Shown: positions 1 to 8,036 of the stretch, one piece after another
Numbering within the stretch: the stretch's first letter is position 1
Layout of the letters: every line of letters begins with the position of its first letter
Notes under the pieces: generated by a model
Database searches by the model: none
What the model was told of the DNA's origin: nothing
Seen by the model: the letters and a program-made list of their open reading frames with translations, nothing else
Program-made: the position numbers and the translations under genes
Origin: Burkholderiaceae bacterium
GTDB lineage: Bacteria > Pseudomonadota > Gammaproteobacteria > Burkholderiales > Burkholderiaceae
DNA: 35,225 nucleotides
NCBI GenBank assembly: GCA_947450225.1
Contig: CANFUO010000015.1
Location: 1-35,225, forward strand
Direction of reading: 5' to 3'

Positions 1-26
1 GAATGCGCGACAAATATTTCTGCCAT
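1..26 (-). CDS. 5' end of a leftward gene (partial)
   Basis: An ATG on the minus strand at 24-26 is preceded at ideal distance by a strong ribosome binding site (AAGGGAGACAGG, read on the minus strand). The reading frame is open to the window edge and gives only MAEIFVAH, too little to assign a family. It would be transcribed divergently from the molybdenum hydroxylase operon. The call rests on the binding site and the position, not on homology. Confidence 0.35.
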
Positions 27-255
27 CCTGTCTCCCTTTTTGTAAATTTGAATTCAGCACAGTATTAAATTCATCGCATATCTTGGCAAATGATAATTTT
101 TCTAATGGGTATGAATTAATTTAATCCACCCCAACATTTATTTATTTATCAATTTTTCAGCTACTAGTTAACCCTAATCAAAAGTTATCTGAATCTTTTT
201 TAGTGTTAAGCTATGATTCAAATACAATAATATAAAAAACATGGAGACAACTTTT
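27..255. promoter_or_regulatory. AT-rich divergent intergenic region
   Basis: No convincing gene is seen between the leftward partial gene and the leader ORF at 256. The stretch is very AT-rich and should hold the promoter of the rightward operon. A TAATAT box lies at about 227-232, with only a poor -35 match upstream. No strong palindrome or hairpin was found. Confidence 0.3.
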
Positions 256-351
256 GTGACCGCTACCTCACAAACCTTAAATATGAATAACCTATTTTTT
301 TCAGTAGATTCTTTTCAAAATATATTTCTTCAACTTTATTCACCAGATTAA
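256..351 (+). CDS. Possible 31-residue leader peptide upstream of the CoxG-like gene
   Basis: A GTG at 256 lies seven bases after a GGAGAC ribosome binding site and opens a 31-codon frame. The frame stops at 349-351, two bases before the ATG of the CoxG-like gene (TAA-TT-ATG), a layout that suits translational coupling. An in-frame ATG at 241 would give 36 codons but has no binding site. The peptide (starting MTATSQTLN, ending LYSPD) matches no family I know and has no clear signal sequence. A 31-codon frame of identical length sits just before the ThDP-enzyme gene at 11289. It may be a real leader peptide or a chance frame. Confidence 0.35.
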   Translation: MTATSQTLNMNNLFFSVDSFQNIFLQLYSPD

Positions 352-353
352 TT

Positions 354-809
354 ATGCTTATTGATGGAAAAATAGAAGTCCCTGCGAATATCAATGATGT
401 CTTCAATCGATTAAATGATGTGCATTTCTTCGCTTCTTGCATTGATGGCGTTTCGGATTTGGTTGAGCTTAGCCCTAATAAATATAGCGCCACTCTTGAA
501 ACCAAAATTGCCTATATTCGTATTAAGTTCCAAATACTGGTTGAGATTAGTGAATCTCAATCTCCTACTAAAATTGTGGCCAAGTCTGAAGGTACACCAA
601 TGGGTATGGTGGGTCGATTAATCTCCACCTCTACTGCAAACCTATCTGAGGTGAATGGTCATACTCAAATTGATTATGTTATCGATGTTTCTTTGACGGG
701 TAAGTTAGGTAGTCTTGGACAACCGGTAATTAAATCAAAAGCAAAAGAATTAGAACGCCAATTTGCGAAAAACTTAAATCTTGCATTTCAACTTAAAGAG
801 GTAGATTAA
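354..809 (+). CDS. CoxG-like SRPBCC protein (molybdenum hydroxylase accessory)
   Basis: This 151-residue protein belongs to the CoxG/SRPBCC (START-like) family. Such proteins are commonly encoded with CO-dehydrogenase-like and xanthine-oxidase-family enzymes; CoxG is implicated in recruiting the enzyme to the membrane, and other members are thought to bind hydrophobic ligands. The N-terminus (IEVPANINDVFNRLND) is the usual beta1-alpha1 entry of the fold, and the centre carries the EGTPMGMVG region and the long final helix expected of the family. Length is normal. It is the first full gene of an operon: the FAD subunit follows after one base. The second molybdenum hydroxylase of the window (15241-18968) has no such partner. 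The start at 354 has no binding site of its own and may depend on the leader ORF just upstream. Confidence 0.8.
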   Translation: MLIDGKIEVPANINDVFNRLNDVHFFASCIDGVSDLVELSPNKYSATLETKIAYIRIKFQILVEISESQSPTKIVAKSEGTPMGMVGRLISTSTANLSEVNGHTQIDYVIDVSLTGKLGSLGQPVIKSKAKELERQFAKNLNLAFQLKEVD

Positions 810-810
810 T

Positions 811-1677
811 ATGCATTCGTTTGAATGGGTAGAACCAAAAACTATGGCTGAGGCTCTTAATTACTTAAGTTTGGATGATACAAATGTCCGTATGGTTTCA
901 GGTGGAACGGCTCTGATGTTGATGATGAAGTCGGGAGTCTTTGCGCCTACTAAACTTGTTAACTTAAGATCTGTTCAAGGATTTTCTGATATTTGCGTTA
1001 AAGACCAACATCTGTGTATTGGCTCATTAACATCTCTTGCCCAGATTGAGCATTCTCCTTTAGTCGCAAAAGAATTACCGGTCTTAACTGAGGTAATGAA
1101 AAAACTTTCAAATGTTCGCGTACGAAATGCTGCAAGACTTGGTGGGGCATTGTCACATGGTGATCCTCATATGGATTTACCTCCTCTACTAAGTTGCTTA
1201 GACGCCTCTGTGCGCATTCAAAATAAAGATTCCACTCGCGTCATGCAAGTTCAAGATTTGTATGTTGGTTACTATGAAACAGCTTTAGAAAAAAATGAGT
1301 TAATTACGGAAGTCTTAATTCCATTAAAACCAAAGCATCATAGCGTTTACATGAAATGCACCACCCGCTCAGCGGATGATTGGCCTGCCTTGGGTGTGGC
1401 GGTAAATTTAAAGTCCAATAAAAATACCATTGAAGATATTCGGATTGTATTAGGTGCTGTGTGTGAGGTTCCAACTACCTTATCTTTGACGCAAGCATTT
1501 TTAACTAATAAATCGATCAATGACGCTGTTCTTGATGAAGCTGCATCAATTGCTTTAACAGAAATCAGCCCGTTATCTGACGAATTAGGTTCTTCTGAAT
1601 ATAAATTGCATCTCGTTAGCATTTATGTGAAGCGTGCAATTCAAGCATTAATGAATAAAGGAGCGAATAATGGGTAA
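811..1677 (+). CDS. Molybdenum hydroxylase 1, FAD-binding medium subunit
   Basis: This is a 288-residue FAD subunit of the CoxM / xanthine-dehydrogenase medium-chain family. It passes electrons from the 2Fe-2S subunit to FAD and then to an acceptor. The two flavin motifs are present: SGGTALM near residue 30 (family AGGxxL) and RLGGALSHGDPHMDLP near residue 110 (family TxGGxxxxADP), the latter slightly unusual with Ala and His where Asn or Ser and Ala are common. The C-terminal CO-dehydrogenase flavoprotein domain (about 175-280) is complete. It starts one base after the CoxG-like stop and overlaps the large-subunit gene by 8 bases, so the operon is translationally coupled. The preferred substrate of the complex is unknown. 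Confidence 0.9.
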   Translation: MHSFEWVEPKTMAEALNYLSLDDTNVRMVSGGTALMLMMKSGVFAPTKLVNLRSVQGFSDICVKDQHLCIGSLTSLAQIEHSPLVAKELPVLTEVMKKLSNVRVRNAARLGGALSHGDPHMDLPPLLSCLDASVRIQNKDSTRVMQVQDLYVGYYETALEKNELITEVLIPLKPKHHSVYMKCTTRSADDWPALGVAVNLKSNKNTIEDIRIVLGAVCEVPTTLSLTQAFLTNKSINDAVLDEAASIALTEISPLSDELGSSEYKLHLVSIYVKRAIQALMNKGANNG

Positions 1678-3943
1678 TTCTTCAGAATCATTAAAAGAAG
1701 TCGGTCAATCATTGCCGAGAAAAGAGAGTCGCTATAAGGTAACTGGTCAGACTGAATATACTCACCATGTCAAACTTCCTGGAATGTTGATTGGTAAAAT
1801 TTTTAGAAGTACCGTTGCCCATGGAAAAATACTTTCTATAGATACATCTCAAGCAAAGTCCTATCCTGGTGTTTTTGCAGTTTACACAGCCGATGATATT
1901 AAAACGATTATTCCAGATCCATACTATGGGCCTGCTTTTTTAGATCAACCTATTTTAGCGATTGGCAAGGTTCACTTTGTTGGAGAGCCAGTTGCAATCG
2001 TCTTAGCTGAAGATCCTCATATTGCGGAAAATGCTGCGCAACTTATCATTGCAGAATATGAAGAGCTTCCCGCCGTCTATGATGAAGTGGAAGCGATGAC
2101 TTCTGATGTCATAGTCCATAAAGAGTTAAAGCCATCTGGAACCTTCCCCGACCTAAAACATTTACACGGTAAGAAAGATACGAATATTGCCTTAGACTAC
2201 CATCTCAAAAGAGGTAATCCGCAAGCGATATTTGATTCTGCTGACCATGTCTTTGAGCATACTTATCACACACAACAAGTGATGCATACGCCTCTTGAGC
2301 AAATGGTCTCAGTCGCTGACGCACAGCATGACAAAGTCACTATTTACACCGCTTCACAAAGCCCCTCTTTTGTACGATTAGAAATTGCCCGTCTGCTTGG
2401 CTGGCGTGAAAATCAAATTAGAGTTAAAGTTCCTCACCTTGGCGGCGGCTTTGGAGCAAAGCTCTATATCAAATTAGAGGCGCTAGTCGTTGCCACTTCA
2501 ATGTTAACAAAACGACCAGTAAAAATCTCCCTAACGATGGAAGAGCAGTTCTATACGATTACGAAACATCCGACCACTTTCAAAATTAAAAGTGCTGTTA
2601 GTAAAGAGGGCAAGATTCTTGCTAGAAGATGTGATGTGTATTGGAATGGTGGCGCGTACGCCGACATAGGTCCAAGGGTCACTCAAAAATCAGGCTTCAC
2701 TGCAGCTGGCCCCTATGATATTGACCATGTAGAAATCGAGTCTTATGCTCTCTATACCAATAGACCTCCCTCTGGTGCATTAAGAGGTTTCGGTATCCCG
2801 CAATTAGTATGGGCCTATGAAAGTCATACCGATGAGATAGCACGTAGCTTAAATATTGATCCGCTCGAGATTCGTAGAAAAAATATTCTAAAAGAAGGTC
2901 GCCCTCAAGCAACTGGCACCCTCATGAAGGGTGCTGAAATTGAGAAAGTACTTGAATCTGTAGCTGAAAAAATTGGCTGGGATAAACCCTTCGATAAAGG
3001 AACTGGCATTATTCGCCGCGGTCGTGGTATTGCGGTTGCATTCAAAGCTGCGGTTGCACCAACAACCTCTATTGCGATTGTCACCATCAATGCTGATGGC
3101 AGTTGTATTTTATCGATGAGCTCGGTAGATATGGGGCAAGCTTCTGATACGTCCATGGCGCAAATTGTCGCTGAAGTGTTGGGTGTAAAAACTGCTGCTG
3201 TTAAGGTAAGTAATCCAGATACGGATATGACGCCTTACGACATGGCTACCCTTGGCTCTCGGTCTGTCTATCACATGGGCAAGGCCGTTAAATTAGCTGC
3301 TGAAGATGCCAAGAATCGTCTCGAAAAAATGGCTACTGATATGCAAATGACAGCGCCTTATCATTTTCGGGATGTCTTTATAAAACATTATGGTATGCAA
3401 GCCGGTTCTATCGTTGGTTATGGAAGTTTTATTCCAACATATACATCACCAGATAAAAAAGATGGCTCAACACTCAATGCAACGCCATTTTGGATGGCTG
3501 GCGCAACTGGTGTCGAGCTATCCATCGATACCGAAACAGGTCATATCACTATTGACCGCTTGATTAATGTTGTTGACTGCGGGAACCCAATTAACCCTGA
3601 GATTGTTCAAACTCAGATCTCTGGTGCCGCTATCATGCAACTCGGCTTCTCATTAACGGAGAAAATGAATCTCGATTCTGGTCAAGTCACCAATGCTTCT
3701 TTTGCTGACTACAAAATCCCTGGATTTAATGATATTCCGTTGGTGATGGAAAATGAAGCGGTGAAAGCCTATCAAATCGACGGTCCATTTGGTGCTAAAG
3801 GGGTCGGCGAGAGTGCGACTTTCGGTGTTTCTCCGGCAATCGCCAATGCCATTGAAGATGCAGTAGGAGTAAGAATTAATGAGTTACCTATGACGCCAGA
3901 ACTTATTTTTATGGCCATGCGTAAAGCCCAAAATAAATCTTAA
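1670..3943 (+). CDS. Molybdenum hydroxylase 1, molybdopterin-binding large subunit
   Basis: This is a 757-residue xanthine-oxidase-family large subunit, the Mo-pterin active-site chain. The N-terminal a/b hammerhead domain covers about residues 20-140 and the molybdenum-binding domains the rest. Visible motifs are GGGFGAK at 258-264, ALRGFG at 370-375 (the AFRGFG loop of xanthine-dehydrogenase-like enzymes, not the AYxCSFR loop of true CO dehydrogenase), and the catalytic Glu in GAKGVGES (Glu714). It is therefore a hydroxylase of an unknown N-heterocycle, aromatic or aldehyde rather than a CO dehydrogenase. No signal peptide is seen, so it should be cytoplasmic. The start overlaps the medium-subunit stop by 8 bases, with a GGAGCG site upstream. 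Confidence 0.92.
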   Translation: MGNSSESLKEVGQSLPRKESRYKVTGQTEYTHHVKLPGMLIGKIFRSTVAHGKILSIDTSQAKSYPGVFAVYTADDIKTIIPDPYYGPAFLDQPILAIGKVHFVGEPVAIVLAEDPHIAENAAQLIIAEYEELPAVYDEVEAMTSDVIVHKELKPSGTFPDLKHLHGKKDTNIALDYHLKRGNPQAIFDSADHVFEHTYHTQQVMHTPLEQMVSVADAQHDKVTIYTASQSPSFVRLEIARLLGWRENQIRVKVPHLGGGFGAKLYIKLEALVVATSMLTKRPVKISLTMEEQFYTITKHPTTFKIKSAVSKEGKILARRCDVYWNGGAYADIGPRVTQKSGFTAAGPYDIDHVEIESYALYTNRPPSGALRGFGIPQLVWAYESHTDEIARSLNIDPLEIRRKNILKEGRPQATGTLMKGAEIEKVLESVAEKIGWDKPFDKGTGIIRRGRGIAVAFKAAVAPTTSIAIVTINADGSCILSMSSVDMGQASDTSMAQIVAEVLGVKTAAVKVSNPDTDMTPYDMATLGSRSVYHMGKAVKLAAEDAKNRLEKMATDMQMTAPYHFRDVFIKHYGMQAGSIVGYGSFIPTYTSPDKKDGSTLNATPFWMAGATGVELSIDTETGHITIDRLINVVDCGNPINPEIVQTQISGAAIMQLGFSLTEKMNLDSGQVTNASFADYKIPGFNDIPLVMENEAVKAYQIDGPFGAKGVGESATFGVSPAIANAIEDAVGVRINELPMTPELIFMAMRKAQNKS

Positions 3944-3947
3944 GGAA

Positions 3948-4433
3948 ATGAATATCGTGAACCAGTTAATACCCATTCAATTCAAACTTAATGGCACAGT
4001 CATTCAAACTGAAGTCCAGCCCCACCAAAACATTATTGAATTACTGAACAAGCTGCATCTCAAAGGTGCAAGAGAAAGCTGTGGGCAAGGACTCTGCGGT
4101 ACTTGTACCGTCATTGTGAATGGTACCGCCGTTTCAGGCTGTCTCGAATTTGCTAAATCTCTTGATCAAACTGATGTGAGAACGATTGAGGGTTTGGAAG
4201 TCAATGGCGTTTTAGACCCAATCCAAGAATCATTTATTGAAACGGGTGCTTTTCAGTGTGGTTTTTGTACCCCGGGATTTATTTTAATGACCGAACAACT
4301 CTTAGATAAGATTCCCAATCCAACTGATGAGGAAATTAGACACTATTTATCTGGCAATTTATGTCGATGTGCGACATATCCAGAAATACTAAAAGCAGTA
4401 CATTTGGCAGCAAAAAAGAGGGTAGCAAAATAA
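3948..4433 (+). CDS. Molybdenum hydroxylase 1, 2Fe-2S small subunit
   Basis: This 161-residue protein carries two [2Fe-2S] clusters that relay electrons from the Mo site to FAD. The N-terminal plant-ferredoxin-like cluster ligands are Cys45, Cys50, Cys53 and Cys65. The C-terminal cluster has CGFC (104-107) and CRC (139-141). All eight Cys are present and length is normal. The gene follows the large subunit after four bases. The ATG at 3948 is only one or two bases after the AAGGA site that overlaps the previous stop, whereas the in-frame GTG at 3957 has better spacing, so the true protein may be three residues shorter. Gene order FAD-Mo-FeS differs from the FAD-FeS-Mo order of the second cluster. 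Confidence 0.93.
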   Translation: MNIVNQLIPIQFKLNGTVIQTEVQPHQNIIELLNKLHLKGARESCGQGLCGTCTVIVNGTAVSGCLEFAKSLDQTDVRTIEGLEVNGVLDPIQESFIETGAFQCGFCTPGFILMTEQLLDKIPNPTDEEIRHYLSGNLCRCATYPEILKAVHLAAKKRVAK

Positions 4434-4475
4434 GTACCTATTAAATAATAAGAAGTTAACAACAAGGAGAACAGC

Positions 4476-5810
4476 ATGTCCACAACAATGGGTAACCAAG
4501 AGTTACCTTGGTATCGTACGCTTTCAAAAAAACATTGGCTTATTTTACTTGCCACCAACTTAGGATGGATGTTTGATGGTTTTGAGAACTTCGCTTTAAT
4601 TTTAACGGCCGGCTCAGCTTTTAGACAACTATTAGATCCATCTCTGTATGGATCTATTCCTTTCTACATTGGTTCAATTATCGCGATTAATTTATTTGGC
4701 TGGGCTGTTGGTGGTGTATTAGGCGGCGTAATGGCGGATTATATCGGTCGTAAAAAGATGATGATCATATCCATCCTAGCCTACTCAATCCTGACAGGAC
4801 TATCTTCTTTTGCTTGGGATTTTTGGTCATTTGCTATTTTAAGGTTCTTAGTTGGTGTTGCCGTTGGCTCAGAGTGGGCAACTGGTAGCTCGATGATGGC
4901 AGAGTTGTGGCCTGATAATGCGCGCGGTAAAGGTGCGGGACTCATGCAGTGTGGCTTAGGGATAGGATTCTTTATCGCCTCAGTTACTTGGTTATATGTT
5001 TCACCAATGGGGCCTGACGCATGGAGATACATGTATTTAATTGGTGTACTCCCAGCATTATTAACTTTATGGATTAGGCGAGCAATCCCGGAGTCTGAAC
5101 TGTGGGAAGAGGTCAACAAAAACAGAGTTTCTGCAATTAATTTACAAAAAAGTGGTACTTCGTTAAATGATGATCAAACTAAATTAGCTAAATTTACTTT
5201 AGTCGATTTATTTACTGATAAGTCATTAAGAAAACAAACGATCATCCTCTTTTTAATGTCCTTAACTACGACTGTCGGTTTCTGGGGAATCGCCACATGG
5301 GTGCCTCCATTTATCGCCTCTATTGCTGCTGCTAGTGGGAAGATTGCACCTCAATGGGCAAGTTATGCGGGTATGGCATACACGGCGGGTTCTGTTACTG
5401 GGTATGTTAGCTTCGGATTCTTAGCTGATAAATTTGGTCGCAAACCTATCACAATCACTTTCTTTGTGATCTCTTTAATCGTAACACCTATATTTTTCTT
5501 TTTAACAAAAGATTTAACTTGGTTACTGGCTCTTGCGTTTGTCACCGGTGCTTTTACTAATGGACAATACACATGGATGGCTTCATGGCTTCCTGAACTC
5601 TATCCAACGAGAGTTCGTGCAACTGCTCTTGCCTTTGTATTTAATGCGCCTCGCTTTATTGCTTGCTTAGGGCCATTATTAGGAGGTACGATGATTGTCG
5701 CTTTTGGTGGCTTCGGAATGGCGGCGATGGTTTTAGCCTCTATCTATATTTTGGGCATCATCGTCACACCGATGCTAAAAGAAACAAATGGACAACCATT
5801 ACCAAAATAG
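4476..5810 (+). CDS. MFS transporter, likely organic acid:H+ symporter
   Basis: This is a 444-residue, 12-helix major facilitator of the sugar-phosphate/aromatic-acid symporter group. The family signatures are visible: DGFENF in helix 1 (the region of DGxD in aromatic acid:H+ symporters), GGVMADYIGRKK between helices 2 and 3, and GFLADKFGRKP between helices 8 and 9. A strong AAGGAGAAC site precedes the ATG. It lies 42 bases after the 2Fe-2S subunit on the same strand and before a clear terminator, so it is probably the last gene of the operon and the uptake route for the hydroxylase substrate or a related acid. This is the only catabolic cluster of the window with an MFS carrier rather than Bug receptors. 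The substrate cannot be inferred. Confidence 0.88.
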   Translation: MSTTMGNQELPWYRTLSKKHWLILLATNLGWMFDGFENFALILTAGSAFRQLLDPSLYGSIPFYIGSIIAINLFGWAVGGVLGGVMADYIGRKKMMIISILAYSILTGLSSFAWDFWSFAILRFLVGVAVGSEWATGSSMMAELWPDNARGKGAGLMQCGLGIGFFIASVTWLYVSPMGPDAWRYMYLIGVLPALLTLWIRRAIPESELWEEVNKNRVSAINLQKSGTSLNDDQTKLAKFTLVDLFTDKSLRKQTIILFLMSLTTTVGFWGIATWVPPFIASIAAASGKIAPQWASYAGMAYTAGSVTGYVSFGFLADKFGRKPITITFFVISLIVTPIFFFLTKDLTWLLALAFVTGAFTNGQYTWMASWLPELYPTRVRATALAFVFNAPRFIACLGPLLGGTMIVAFGGFGMAAMVLASIYILGIIVTPMLKETNGQPLPK

Positions 5811-5836
5811 ATTCTGACTGAAAAACTTCTCATAAT

Positions 5837-5865
5837 AAGACCATCGTAATAGATGGTCTTTTTTT
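5837..5865 (+). terminator. Intrinsic terminator of the molybdenum hydroxylase 1 operon
   Basis: A perfect 9-base-pair stem (AAGACCATC / GATGGTCTT) with a GTAATA loop is followed by a run of T. It sits 26 bases after the MFS stop. The opposite gene ends at 5877, so the hairpin could also serve the leftward pair, although the U-tract on that strand is poor. Confidence 0.88.
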
Positions 5866-5876
5866 ATGTGAATAAA

Positions 5877-6632
5877 TTACGCCGCAGTTAATCCACCATC
5901 CAACATTAAAGTTTGACCAGTGATATAGCTAGCTTCTTCACTAGCCAAATATTTCACCGCAGATGCAATTTCTTCTGGCAATCCAAAACGATGTAGTGGA
6001 ATTCGGCTTAATAACTCTTCCTTACGCACCGGATCAGAAAAGCTAGGCGCCCTAGACTCTGTCATGGTTGATCCTGGAGCAACTGTATTAAGACGTATGT
6101 TGTACTGCGCCCACTCAATCGACAACATCTTGGCAAGATGCCCAACACCTGCCTTAGCAATTCCGTAAGCACTGGCACCCCTAAACCCTACCTGACCATG
6201 CGTAGAACCTATTTGAACGATGCAACCACCCTCACCTTGATCAATGAGCTTTTTACCAAAACTGGTTGTCATAAAAAATGTCCCAGTTAAATTAACAGCT
6301 ATTAAATCTTGCCATTCTTGCTGTGTGATATCAATGGCAAGTTTTCGTAAAGATGGTACTCCTGCATTATTTACTAATAAATAATACGAGCCTAACTCAT
6401 CTTTAACACGTATTAAAGCTTGATCAATTTGAGACTGGTGCCTGATATCTAAAGCAATACAAATGACTTTACCTCCTTCGGACTCAATCATTGACTTCGT
6501 GTTATCGAGTGAGTCTATTGATAAATCTGTAATCGCCACATCATATCCATCCCTTGCCAATGCAATGGCAGTCGCTTGTCCAATGCCATAGGAAGCTCCC
6601 GTTACAATCGCTGTTCTATGCTTTATTTGCAT
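5877..6632 (-). CDS. SDR-family NAD(H)-dependent dehydrogenase
   Basis: This is a 251-residue classical short-chain dehydrogenase/reductase with a complete active site: cofactor motif TGASYGIG (11-18), NNAG (88-91), catalytic Ser143, Tyr156 and Lys160 in YGIAK. Asp36 at the end of the second strand favours NAD(H) over NADP(H). The C-terminus (GQTLMLDGG) is typical of FabG-like members acting on small alcohols or ketones. It starts three bases after the stop of the hydrolase gene (TGA-TAG-ATG) with no binding site of its own, so the two are translated together. It probably oxidises a hydroxylated intermediate of the local pathway; the substrate is unknown. Confidence 0.9.
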   Translation of the reverse strand: MQIKHRTAIVTGASYGIGQATAIALARDGYDVAITDLSIDSLDNTKSMIESEGGKVICIALDIRHQSQIDQALIRVKDELGSYYLLVNNAGVPSLRKLAIDITQQEWQDLIAVNLTGTFFMTTSFGKKLIDQGEGGCIVQIGSTHGQVGFRGASAYGIAKAGVGHLAKMLSIEWAQYNIRLNTVAPGSTMTESRAPSFSDPVRKEELLSRIPLHRFGLPEEIASAVKYLASEEASYITGQTLMLDGGLTAA

Positions 6633-6635
6633 CTA

Positions 6636-7352
6636 TCATTCAACCAAAAGATGATGTGCTAAAAATTGAACTATATCTTCTAGTTGTTTATCTTTAGGGT
6701 CTGTATGTCCACCTGGATAGGATTGATATTTTTTATTATGACTTACTATGCATTGATATAAATCTTGTTGACCTTCATGTGTGAAGATCTCATCTTGCTC
6801 TTTTTGTTGAAACAAGACAGGAATAGTAATCTTTCCTGCATCGCTTTTTAGACGCGCAGCTGGTTCACGACAGGTGCCCCACATACCTAGTGATGCAACC
6901 TTAATACGTTTTTCTTGTCCGAGTAAAGGTATTCCGTAAGCGGTCCCCATCGAAATCCCATACCAAGCGATTCGATCTGCATTGATTTGTGGCAATTGAC
7001 AAACGTAGTCAATGCACGATTGCCAATCTGCAATCATAGGATCAATACTGAGTCCTGTTGCCCATAAGTCGCGGAATTCTTGTCGAACGAGAGGCCCATC
7101 AGAAAAAACTTCTCTTCTGGAGCCATGGACTGGACCATCAATTGCAACAACTGCAATTTGATATTGCTTAATTAAAGCATGGGCAATATCTTCTACAAGG
7201 CCAGATCGTTTATGACCACTCCCACCATGACCGACTAAAACTACTGGTACGGGTTCAGAAGAAGGTTTAGGCAGCCAGATACTAGCTGGAACTTTTCGGG
7301 ATTGGCTCTCTGTAAAAAAATCATATGTTTCAAAATTGTTTTCTTGTGTCAT
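6636..7352 (-). CDS. Alpha/beta hydrolase, dienelactone-hydrolase-like
   Basis: This is a 238-residue cytoplasmic alpha/beta hydrolase. The oxyanion-hole region HGGSGHKRSG (42-51), the nucleophile elbow GISMG with Ser134, an Asp in KEQDE (Asp187) and His216 in YPGGH form a full Ser-Asp-His set. A Cys nucleophile as in true dienelactone hydrolase is absent, so it resembles the serine branch of the DLH-like family. No signal peptide is seen. It is the first gene of a two-gene operon with the SDR and diverges from the cupin gene at 7477. A role in lactone or ester opening is likely from family and context; the actual substrate is unknown. Confidence 0.85.
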   Translation of the reverse strand: MTQENNFETYDFFTESQSRKVPASIWLPKPSSEPVPVVLVGHGGSGHKRSGLVEDIAHALIKQYQIAVVAIDGPVHGSRREVFSDGPLVRQEFRDLWATGLSIDPMIADWQSCIDYVCQLPQINADRIAWYGISMGTAYGIPLLGQEKRIKVASLGMWGTCREPAARLKSDAGKITIPVLFQQKEQDEIFTHEGQQDLYQCIVSHNKKYQSYPGGHTDPKDKQLEDIVQFLAHHLLVE

Positions 7353-7386
7353 TTCCCTAGCATAAACCCTAATATGTAAATTTGGA

Positions 7387-7409
7387 GAGCACTCATATTA
7401 TGAATGAGC
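7387..7409. promoter_or_regulatory. Imperfect palindrome in a divergent promoter region
   Basis: The 124-base gap between the divergent hydrolase and cupin genes contains a 23-base imperfect inverted repeat (GAGCACTCAT-ATT-ATGAATGAGC, 7 of 10 arm positions pairing). Its central position between two start codons suits an operator. No regulator gene in the window can be paired with it. Confidence 0.3.
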
Positions 7410-7476
7410 ATTAATTAAAGTGTACTCTGATACATCAATTCATCAAAAAAATTTATTCTTAAAAGGTAGGTAAGTA

Positions 7477-7968
7477 ATGTCGCAATTAAAGCAATATGAA
7501 ATGGAAATTAAAGAGTTATCGCCAGAGCAAATGAAACACCGTGTCGCTCGTCATAGTGAACTTAAATATCCTCCTGATCGTTATCCAGATAGCTTATTAC
7601 CTGGTAATGAAAGAAAAAATTATTTGGTCGTTGGTACCGGTCTTATTGTTGATGGTGGTAAAGAACCCATGTCTGCCATTCCAATTTCCGAAGGTTTTCA
7701 AATGTCTTATGTCGAAGCTAAGCCTGGTAATGGTCCAAAACTTCATAACCACGACACGAATGAAACTTTTGTGGCGATTAAGGGCCAATGGCGCATTATT
7801 TGGGGACTCGGCGAAAAATACTCGGTCGACCTTAACCCTTTAGATGTCTGCTCAGTTCCTCCTTTTGTACCTCGCCGATTTATTAATCTAACGCCAGGTG
7901 AAGGAAGAGATGAAGGTTTATTACTAACGGTTCAACCCGGTAATGTAGCAAAAGTTGAATTTATGTAA
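7477..7968 (+). CDS. Cupin-domain protein with an incomplete second metal motif
   Basis: This is a 163-residue single-cupin protein. Cupin motif 1 is intact (GPKLHNHDTNETFVAIKG, with the HxH pair and Glu at about residues 88-95). In motif 2, where PxGxxHxxxN is expected, the protein reads PPFVPRRFIN, so the metal-binding His is replaced by Arg. It may bind metal with three ligands or act as a non-catalytic binding protein. It is followed after 68 bases by a Bug receptor gene on the same strand and diverges from the hydrolase/SDR pair. A TAGGTAAG site precedes the start. The function is unknown. Confidence 0.8.
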   Translation: MSQLKQYEMEIKELSPEQMKHRVARHSELKYPPDRYPDSLLPGNERKNYLVVGTGLIVDGGKEPMSAIPISEGFQMSYVEAKPGNGPKLHNHDTNETFVAIKGQWRIIWGLGEKYSVDLNPLDVCSVPPFVPRRFINLTPGEGRDEGLLLTVQPGNVAKVEFM

Positions 7969-8036
7969 ATGAGATATTTACACCTATAAAGTATTAAGTT
8001 CTTATTCATTTTTATTACAAATATAAGAGGCATCAA

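Noticed and set aside
354-4433. Aerobic CO dehydrogenase (coxMSL)
   Set aside because: The large subunit lacks the AYxCSFR loop and carries ALRGFG, so CO oxidation is not supported despite the CoxG-like gene.
4781-5119. 112-codon minus-strand frame
   Set aside because: It is antisense to the MFS transporter, is low in recognisable structure and lies within conserved helices of the real gene.
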